In this document: positions 1 through 5,253 of the stretch, one piece after another
Position numbering within the stretch: the stretch's first letter is position 1
How the letters are laid out: each line of letters begins with the position of its first letter
DNA from: Elusimicrobia bacterium RIFCSPLOWO2_01_FULL_54_10
GTDB taxonomy: Bacteria > Elusimicrobiota > Elusimicrobia > 2-02-FULL-39-32
NCBI GenBank assembly: GCA_001799975.1
Contig: MGUQ01000096.1
Span: 1 to 5,253 of the forward strand
DNA: 5,253 nt
Direction of reading: 5' to 3'
Notes under the pieces: generated by a model
The model's input: the letters and a program-made list of their open reading frames with translations, nothing else
What the model was told of the DNA's origin: nothing
Databases searched by the model: none
Program-made: the position numbers and the translations under genes

Positions 1-2465
1 TCGGAGGATTTTCTCAGGATGGGAAGGAATATGTGACAGGTTTGGAACCGGGGCAATGGACTCCTGCCCCCTGGATCAATGTGGTCTCCAACCCCGAATT
101 TGGCTTTCAAGTTTCCGAATCCGGTTCGGGGTTCACATGGTCTGTGAACAGCCGCGAGAATCAGTTGACGCCCTGGTCCAACGATCCGGTGAGCGATCCT
201 TGCGGTGAAGCGTTGTATGTGCGGGATGAAGCCAGCGGTGAATTCTGGACGCCAACGGCGCTGCCCATCCGGGAAGAAACCGGCCCTTACATCGCGCGGC
301 ACGGCCAGGGATACAGCCGCTTTGAACACACCTCTCACGGCATTGACATGAACTTGCTTCAGTTCGTCCCTGTTAAAGATTCCATCAAGATCTCACGCCT
401 GACCCTGACAAATACTTCCTCCCGCAATCGGCGGCTCTCAGTTACCGGCTATGCCGAATGGGTTCTGGGCAACAAACGGAGTGTTTCTTCTCCCTTCATC
501 CTGACCGAAATCGATCCTGGAACCCGCGCCATGCTGGCCGCAAATCTCTGGAACAATGAATTTAAAGGGCGCGTCGCGTTCGCGGACATGGCCGGACGGC
601 AAACCTCCTGGACCGCCGACCGGACGGAATTTTTGGGGCGCAACGGCGCGCCCGACCGCCCTCGCGCCATAGAGCAAGGGTCCCCGTTGTCCGCAGCGTC
701 CGGAACGGGGCTTGATCCTTGCTGCGCGATGCGGACATCCCTGGAACTCCGGCCGGGAGAGAGCGCCGATGTTTTATTTTTTCTGGGTCAAGGGGAGGAT
801 CGCGACTCAGCTTTGGAATTGGTCAAACGCTACCGTTCCGCCGACTTGAACGCCAAATTCGCGCAAGTTAAAGACCGGTGGGAAAACATGCTTGGAGCCG
901 TGCAGGTCCGCACTCCGGAGCGTTCCATGGACATTATGTTGAACCGCTGCCTGCTCTATCAAACCATCGCCTGCCGGCTCTGGGCGCGTTCGGGATTCTA
1001 TCAGGCCGGAGGCGCCTACGGGTTCAGAGACCAGCTTCAGGACGTGATGGCGCTTTGCGTTCCAAAACCGGATCTTGCCAGGGAGCACATCCTTCGCGCG
1101 GCAGCCCGGCAATTTTTAGAAGGAGACGTGCAGCATTGGTGGCATCCTCCTTCCGGCCGCGGCGTGCGGACCCGGATATCTGATGATCTTTTGTGGCTTC
1201 CGTATGTAGTTTTACATTATGTTGAGACGACGGGAGACGAGGGCATTCTTGAAGAGTCCATCCCGTTTTTGGAAGGGGAGCCTGTGCCTCCGGGGAAAGA
1301 CGATATCTATTTTACGCCTCTCACCTCTACAGTGCGGGGGACGATTTTCGAGCATTGCGCCAGGGCCCTGGACAAAAGCCTCATGGTGGGCGCTCACGGA
1401 TTGCCGTTGATGGGAGCCGGCGATTGGAACGACGGGATGAACCGCGTGGGGCACGAAGGCAAGGGTGAAAGCGTGTGGCTTGCGTGGTTCCTGCACACCA
1501 ACCTTTGGGAATTTGCCAAATTGGCGGACAAACGGGGAGAAGCCGACCGGGCGGAAAAGTGGCGCCTGCATGTGGGAGAATTGAAGGCGGCGGTGGAGAG
1601 GCATGGGTGGGACGGAGACTGGTATCGCCGGGCGTATTTTGACGACGGAACGCCGCTGGGCTCAAGTTCCAACGAAGAATGCAGGATTGATTCCATCGCG
1701 CAGTCCTGGTCCGTCATTTCCGGCGCGGGGGACCCGGCGCGCGCGGCAAAAGCGATGGCCGCGCTCGATGAACAGCTGGTGCGCAGGCAAGACCGCCTTG
1801 TGCTTCTCTGCGCGCCGCCGTTTAACCGCATGGTCCCAAACCCCGGGTATGTTCAGGGGTATTTGCCGGGCGTGCGCGAAAACGGCGGGCAATATACTCA
1901 CGCGGCTGTTTGGGCCCTGATCGCGTGCGCCGCTTTGGGAGAAGGCGACAGGGCCTGGGAGATTTTTTCCATCTTAAATCCCATCAACCGCTCCGGCACC
2001 CGGGCAAACATCCTCCGGTACAAGGTGGAGCCGTATGTCCTGGCCGCCGATGTCTATGCGCAGGCTCCGCACACGGGGAGAGGGGGCTGGACATGGTACA
2101 CGGGCTCCGCCTCCTGGATGTATCGGGCCGGGCTGGAATGGATTCTGGGATTTCGTCTCCGCGGAACCGCTCTCTTGATGGACCCCTGCATCCCGCGCTC
2201 CTGGCGCGGCTTTGACCTCACGTTCCGCTATCATTCCTCCACCTATGAAATTAAAGTCGAAAATCCTCATGGAGTCTGCCGCGGGGTGAGCTCGGCTGAG
2301 GTGGACGGAAAACATGTCCGAGGCGGGTCGCCCATCCTTCTCTCTGACGACGGCGCCGTTCATGCCATTCGCGTGGTCCTCGGAGAGAGTGCCAGTGTAC
2401 AAAAAGTACACAATAATTTTGCACCCCCGTCATCGCTTGTCCCCTCGGGATTAGATAACTTGTAA
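1..2465 (+). CDS. Cyclic beta-1,2-glucan synthase, C-terminal GH94 phosphorylase-like module (5' partial)
   Basis: This is the C-terminal 820 codons of a cyclic beta-1,2-glucan synthase (NdvB/ChvB/Cgs type). The full proteins are usually well over 2,000 residues, membrane-bound, and make beta-1,2-glucan from UDP-glucose; in studied homologues the C-terminal GH94 module sets chain length by phosphorolysis. The frame is open to the left edge and begins with family-like sequence (GGFSQDGKEYV), so the GTG at 33 is internal. Counting from that GTG, residues 1 to about 290 look like the GH94 N-terminal beta-sandwich, about 300-720 like the (alpha/alpha)6 barrel, and the rest like the C-terminal beta domain. 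Visible motifs are FRDQLQD (331-337), QHWWHPPSGRG (367-377), GDWNDGMN with the likely catalytic Asp467, NGGQYTHAA with His623, and TG (690-691), the last two matching phosphate-site positions of GH94 phosphorylases. The module therefore looks active. The final 26 residues, after VVLG, look non-conserved. A stand-alone GH94 phosphorylase is less likely because the match is to the synthase-type module; the synthase domains themselves lie outside the window. Confidence 0.93.
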   Translation, partial: GGFSQDGKEYVTGLEPGQWTPAPWINVVSNPEFGFQVSESGSGFTWSVNSRENQLTPWSNDPVSDPCGEALYVRDEASGEFWTPTALPIREETGPYIARHGQGYSRFEHTSHGIDMNLLQFVPVKDSIKISRLTLTNTSSRNRRLSVTGYAEWVLGNKRSVSSPFILTEIDPGTRAMLAANLWNNEFKGRVAFADMAGRQTSWTADRTEFLGRNGAPDRPRAIEQGSPLSAASGTGLDPCCAMRTSLELRPGESADVLFFLGQGEDRDSALELVKRYRSADLNAKFAQVKDRWENMLGAVQVRTPERSMDIMLNRCLLYQTIACRLWARSGFYQAGGAYGFRDQLQDVMALCVPKPDLAREHILRAAARQFLEGDVQHWWHPPSGRGVRTRISDDLLWLPYVVLHYVETTGDEGILEESIPFLEGEPVPPGKDDIYFTPLTSTVRGTIFEHCARALDKSLMVGAHGLPLMGAGDWNDGMNRVGHEGKGESVWLAWFLHTNLWEFAKLADKRGEADRAEKWRLHVGELKAAVERHGWDGDWYRRAYFDDGTPLGSSSNEECRIDSIAQSWSVISGAGDPARAAKAMAALDEQLVRRQDRLVLLCAPPFNRMVPNPGYVQGYLPGVRENGGQYTHAAVWALIACAALGEGDRAWEIFSILNPINRSGTRANILRYKVEPYVLAADVYAQAPHTGRGGWTWYTGSASWMYRAGLEWILGFRLRGTALLMDPCIPRSWRGFDLTFRYHSSTYEIKVENPHGVCRGVSSAEVDGKHVRGGSPILLSDDGAVHAIRVVLGESASVQKVHNNFAPPSSLVPSGLDNL
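2395..2411. repeat. Perfect 6-bp inverted repeat with A5 spacer (GTGTAC-AAAAA-GTACAC)
   Basis: The two arms GTGTAC and GTACAC are exact reverse complements separated by five A residues. The repeat lies in the last codons of the glucan synthase, within the part that encodes its non-conserved tail, and 87 bases before the start of the stress-type gene. The symmetry is seen directly. Its size would suit a dimeric repressor operator or a small mRNA hairpin. It lacks a GC-rich stem and a following T run, so it does not look like an intrinsic terminator. Function is unknown and chance occurrence is possible. Confidence 0.45.
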
Positions 2466-2484
2466 ATAGAACAACATTGACCTT

Positions 2485-2491
2485 AAGGAGG
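2485..2491 (+). promoter_or_regulatory. Strong Shine-Dalgarno site of the stress-type gene
   Basis: AAGGAGG lies 7 bases upstream of the ATG at 2499, a near-perfect complement to the 16S rRNA 3' end at ideal spacing. It fixes the start of the small gene. It is the only strong ribosome binding site in the window: the two dehydrogenase genes downstream have no comparable site, which suggests the stress-type protein is made at a higher level. Confidence 0.85.
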
Positions 2492-2498
2492 CACGATC

Positions 2499-3059
2499 AT
2501 GGCTGGTAAAAACACTGCAGTATACGGTATTTATAAGACAAAAATCCATGTGGAAGCGGCTGTGGATCTGATAAAAAACGAAGGATTTCGGAATTCTGAC
2601 GTGTCCGTTCTCTTTCCGGAAAACGCGGGTTCCAAAGACTTCGCGCACACCAAAAACACAAAAGCGCCGGAAGGCGCAACCGCGGGAGCAGGGTCAGGCG
2701 CGGCCATCGGCGGAGCGTTAGGGTGGCTGGCAGGCATCGGCCTCTTGGCCGTCCCTGGAGTCGGGCCATTTATCGCCGCGGGCCCCATCATGGCGGCGCT
2801 GGCCGGAGCAGGCGTGGGAGGGACGGTCGGCGGAATTTTGGGAGCGCTTGTTGGCATGGGCATCCCGGAATATGAAGCCAAGCGGTATGAAGGGCGGGTG
2901 AAGGAGGGGGGTATTCTTTTGTCCGTGCACTGCGACAATTCTGATTATGTCGCCCGCGCCAAGGAAATCCTCAAAAAAACAGGGGCCGAAGACATCGCTT
3001 CCTCCGGAGAAGCCCTCAGTGAAAATACAGCTGCCGCAGCGGCTGCCTCCCAACATTAA
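2499..3059 (+). CDS. Glycine-zipper general-stress-type protein (YflT/GSP17M or DUF3341-like)
   Basis: This encodes a 186-residue protein of unknown biochemical role. Residues 6-49 (TAVYGIYKT...VSVLFPEN) look like a small alpha/beta domain resembling the N-terminal region of general stress protein 17M/YflT-like and DUF3341-like proteins. Residues 59-121 are a long Gly/Ala-rich hydrophobic stretch with repeated GxxxG and GG spacings and a central turn around PGVGPF (86-91), compatible with a glycine-zipper hairpin that could insert in or associate with a membrane. Residues 124-166 (EYEAKRYEGRVKEGG, then ILLSVHC) form a second alpha/beta segment that may pair with the first. The end is low complexity with six alanines (178-183). 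No signal peptide or catalytic motif is seen; Cys145 is the only cysteine. The start is supported by a strong ribosome binding site. It follows the glucan synthase by 33 bases and precedes gnd by 29, so co-transcription is likely. Family naming is from recall of similar proteins and is less certain than the gene itself. Confidence 0.85.
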   Translation: MAGKNTAVYGIYKTKIHVEAAVDLIKNEGFRNSDVSVLFPENAGSKDFAHTKNTKAPEGATAGAGSGAAIGGALGWLAGIGLLAVPGVGPFIAAGPIMAALAGAGVGGTVGGILGALVGMGIPEYEAKRYEGRVKEGGILLSVHCDNSDYVARAKEILKKTGAEDIASSGEALSENTAAAAAASQH

Positions 3060-3088
3060 AAACCTGCCGTAGGCTCAACCTTGCACAC

Positions 3089-3979
3089 ATGCAAATTGGG
3101 TTGATCGGGTTGGGCCGGATGGGAATGAACATGGGCCGGCGCTGGCTTGCCGGAAGCCATAAAGTCGTGGCATTCAACCGCACGGCGAAAAAAACAAAGG
3201 AACTGGCGAAAGAAGGTGCCGTGGCCGCAGCCACGATGAAAGAACTCGTCCGCAAACTTTCACGCCCGCGCATCGTCTGGCTGATGCTTCCCGCAGGCGC
3301 GGTTGTTGACCAGCATGTTAAAACCCTGGCCGGCCTGCTTTCCAAAGGCGATCTCGTCATTGACGGGGGGAACACCTATTACAAGGACGACCTGCGCCAT
3401 GCGCTCATTTTGAAAGCCAGGGGGATTTCCTTCATGGATGCCGGAGTGAGCGGCGGAATTTGGGGGCTCAAACTTGGATTTTGCACCATGACGGGGGGAG
3501 ATCCTAAAATTTTCCGTCATATCGAACCGCTTTTAAAGACGCTTGCGCCGAGGGACGGCTATCTCCACTGCGGGCCCACAGGCGCGGGACACTTTGTGAA
3601 GATGGTGCACAACGGCATCGAATACGGAATGATGCAGGCCTACGCGGAGGGATTTGAGATCCTTCAGGCGTCAACTTACAAGACCGATCCGCGCGCGGTC
3701 GCTCACCTTTGGAACCAGGGCAGTGTGGTGCGTTCCTGGCTGCTCGAGCTGGCCGAGGCTGCGTTCACTAAAAATCCAAACTTGAAGGGGATATCGGGCT
3801 ATGTGGGTGATTCCGGCGAAGGCCGCTGGACCGTTCAGCAGGCTGTGGAAAGCGGGGTGGCCGCGCCTGTTACTGCCATGGCGCTCTTTCAACGCTTTGT
3901 CTCGCGGCAGAAAGATCCTTTCAGTTTCCGGGTTTTAGCAGCCCTGCGCAATGAGTTTGGCGGCCACGCAACCTTTTAA
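3089..3979 (+). CDS. gnd: 6-phosphogluconate dehydrogenase, decarboxylating, short form
   Basis: It catalyses oxidative decarboxylation of 6-phosphogluconate to ribulose 5-phosphate, the last oxidative step of the pentose phosphate pathway, in the cytoplasm. The 296-residue length fits the short class (GndA/YqeC-like) rather than the roughly 470-residue class. The N-terminal Rossmann domain has GLGRMG at 7-12, and the second strand ends FNRT (29-32), where Arg31 suggests NADP+ use. DGGN lies at 92-95. The substrate serine-glycine motif SGG lies at 121-123. The signature GHFVKMVHNGIEYGMMQ (167-183) contains the catalytic Lys171 and Glu178, seven residues apart as in the sheep enzyme (Lys183/Glu190), with His174 and Asn175 also kept. 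The C-terminus ends in the family-typical RNEFGGHA. The ATG at 3089 leads straight into the first beta strand, so the start is secure although no good Shine-Dalgarno precedes it. It is followed almost directly by zwf, the enzyme that opens the same pathway. No missing key residue is seen. Confidence 0.95.
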   Translation: MQIGLIGLGRMGMNMGRRWLAGSHKVVAFNRTAKKTKELAKEGAVAAATMKELVRKLSRPRIVWLMLPAGAVVDQHVKTLAGLLSKGDLVIDGGNTYYKDDLRHALILKARGISFMDAGVSGGIWGLKLGFCTMTGGDPKIFRHIEPLLKTLAPRDGYLHCGPTGAGHFVKMVHNGIEYGMMQAYAEGFEILQASTYKTDPRAVAHLWNQGSVVRSWLLELAEAAFTKNPNLKGISGYVGDSGEGRWTVQQAVESGVAAPVTAMALFQRFVSRQKDPFSFRVLAALRNEFGGHATF

Positions 3980-3983
3980 TCGC

Positions 3984-5253
3984 ATGTCCGGCGCCAAAGT
4001 TTTATCCAAGATTTTTACCCGGGACGAACTTTGCCTCATGGAAAAGGTCCCGGAACCTTGCGGCATCGTCATCTTCGGCGCTTCCGGTGATTTGACCCAC
4101 CGCAAACTCATCCCGTCCCTGTGTGATCTTGCCAAACAAAACGTATTGCCCGCGGATTACTACATTTTGGGAGTGGGGCGGACCCCTTTGACCGACGCCG
4201 CGTTTCAGCGAAAAGTGAAAGACGATCTGCCTGAATCTTCCGACGGTAAAAAACGCGATTTTTTCACGGAGCGCTGCGGCTATTTGGCCGGCGATTATTC
4301 TGATCCCAAGCTTTACAGCGCCTTAAACGACCGCTTGAACGCTCTGGATCTGGCGCACAAAGTGCAAGGACGGCGCATTTTCCATTTTGCCACGCCGCCG
4401 GAGGTTTACGAAACTCTTGTGGAGCGGCTCGGGTCAGCAGGGCTGGCGCGTGCCCCCCAAAAAGAAGGCTGGGTTCGCATCATCGTTGAGAAGCCTTTCG
4501 GGCGCGATCTGGCGTCGGCGCAGAAACTGAGCCATGCCGCGCATGAGGTTTTCGGCGAAAATCAAATCTACCGCATCGATCATTACCTGGGCAAGGAAAC
4601 GGTCCAGAATATCGTGATGTTCCGTTTTGCGAACTCCCTTTACGAACCGCTTTGGAACCGCAAATACATCGATCATGTCCAGATCACCGCCGCAGAGACG
4701 GTGGGGGTGGAACACCGCGCGGGATATTACGACCGCACCGGAGCCGCGCGCGACATGATTCAAAACCATCTCTTCCAGCTTTTGTGCATGGTCGCCATGG
4801 AGCCGCCCGCATCCATGAGCGCCGACGCCCTGCGCGACGAGAAAAGCAAAGTGATGGCGGCCTTGCGCCTGTCCACAACGGATTTTTCCAAAACAGCCGT
4901 GCGCGGCCAATACGCAGGTTATCGCAAAGAGCCCGGCGTCGCTCCGCAATCCGCCACGGAAACCTTCGCGGCGCTGCGCGTGGAGGTGGACAACTGGCGC
5001 TGGCAGGGAGTGCCGTTTTATCTGCGCTCGGGGAAACGCCTGGCCGAGCGCGTCACGGAAATCAAGGTGCAGTTCAAGCGCGTGCCCACCTCTGTGTTTA
5101 AGCCCATGGTGGACAGCCAGCTGATTTCGCCCAACGTCCTTTGTTTCCGCATTCAGCCCGATGAGGGCATCTCGCTCCGGTTTGAGGCCAAGCATCCGGG
5201 GCCCAAACTCTGCATGAGCGCGGTCACGATGGAATTCAATTATCACGAAGTTT
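3984..5253 (+). CDS. zwf: Glucose-6-phosphate 1-dehydrogenase (3' partial)
   Basis: It oxidises glucose 6-phosphate to 6-phosphogluconolactone, the entry step of the oxidative pentose phosphate pathway. From the ATG at 3984 there are 423 codons in one open frame running off the right edge; the family is usually near 490-510 residues, so about 70-90 are missing. The dinucleotide-binding motif GASGDLTHRK lies at 32-41, with Arg66 placed exactly 34 residues after its first Gly, as Arg46 is in the Leuconostoc enzyme, where it binds the NADP+ 2'-phosphate. EKPFG is at 169-173. The active-site signature RIDHYLGK gives Asp199, His200 and Lys204, and MIQNH gives His262. The 63-residue spacing of Asp199 and His262 equals that of the Leuconostoc catalytic pair Asp177/His240. 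All key residues are present. The start is uncertain: in-frame ATGs also occur at 3951 (overlapping gnd by 29 bases) and 4038, and none has a strong ribosome binding site. I chose 3984 because it sits 4 bases after the gnd stop, which suits translational coupling. Confidence 0.93.
   Translation, partial: MSGAKVLSKIFTRDELCLMEKVPEPCGIVIFGASGDLTHRKLIPSLCDLAKQNVLPADYYILGVGRTPLTDAAFQRKVKDDLPESSDGKKRDFFTERCGYLAGDYSDPKLYSALNDRLNALDLAHKVQGRRIFHFATPPEVYETLVERLGSAGLARAPQKEGWVRIIVEKPFGRDLASAQKLSHAAHEVFGENQIYRIDHYLGKETVQNIVMFRFANSLYEPLWNRKYIDHVQITAAETVGVEHRAGYYDRTGAARDMIQNHLFQLLCMVAMEPPASMSADALRDEKSKVMAALRLSTTDFSKTAVRGQYAGYRKEPGVAPQSATETFAALRVEVDNWRWQGVPFYLRSGKRLAERVTEIKVQFKRVPTSVFKPMVDSQLISPNVLCFRIQPDEGISLRFEAKHPGPKLCMSAVTMEFNYHEV

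Noticed and set aside
33..35. GTG as the start of an 810-residue protein
   Set aside because: The same frame is open to base 1, and the upstream codons encode family-like sequence (GGFSQDGKEY). The gene continues left of the window and this GTG is an internal valine codon.
1212..1831. Several - strand open frames of 94-145 codons opposite the glucan synthase
   Set aside because: They overlap one another and the conserved GH94 core, and their translations are Pro/Arg/Ser-rich without family features.
2437..2466. Possible promoter TTGTCC, 18 bases, TGTAAA before the stress-type gene
   Set aside because: Each hexamer matches the housekeeping consensus at only four of six positions, and the organism's sigma factor preferences are unknown. 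Too weak to list as a feature.
3028..3052. GC-rich palindromic sequence (GCCGCAGCGGC) near the end of the stress-type gene, considered as a terminator
   Set aside because: The symmetry leaves no workable loop, no T run follows, and it is explained by alternating alanine codons of the poly-Ala tail.
4451..4465. Homopolymer run (C6 then A5) in zwf, considered as a frameshift site
   Set aside because: The frame is intact on both sides, leading into the conserved GWVRIIVEKPFG segment, so there is no evidence of a shift.
4434..5246. 270-codon open frame on the - strand opposite zwf
   Set aside because: It lies wholly across the conserved zwf coding sequence, its product is rich in His, Arg and Ala with no recognisable domain, and long antisense frames are common opposite GC-rich genes.

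Overview
The window carries four genes, all on the + strand and closely packed, with both outer genes cut by the window edges. In order they are: the C-terminal part of a cyclic beta-1,2-glucan synthase (GH94 module, 5' end missing); a small glycine-zipper protein of the general-stress/DUF3341-like type; a complete short-form 6-phosphogluconate dehydrogenase; and most of a glucose-6-phosphate dehydrogenase whose 3' end lies beyond the window. The last gene has no stop inside the window, so it is easily missed by a search for complete ORFs.

The gaps between genes are 33, 29 and about 4 bases. No convincing terminator is visible between them, so the simplest reading is one transcription unit. 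The two oxidative pentose phosphate dehydrogenases stand together and both keep an arginine expected to recognise the NADP+ 2'-phosphate, so the pair probably makes NADPH from glucose-6-phosphate. The upstream glucan synthase draws on the same hexose-phosphate pool through UDP-glucose, and such glucans usually serve envelope or osmotic adaptation. The stress-type protein between them fits a stress or envelope theme, but this link is inferred from position only.

The organism is a bacterium of moderately high GC content. A full-length cyclic glucan synthase suggests a Gram-negative-type envelope. I cannot fix the phylum: proteobacterial, acidobacterial, verrucomicrobial and omnitrophote relatives are all possible. 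There is no sign of mobile elements, CRISPR, tRNA or rRNA, and no stretch longer than 300 bases lacks a gene. I see mostly conserved metabolic genes and no clear new system. The points most worth a second look are a non-conserved tail with a perfect inverted repeat at the end of the glucan synthase, the uncertain zwf start, and the NADP-type signature in a short-form 6-phosphogluconate dehydrogenase.
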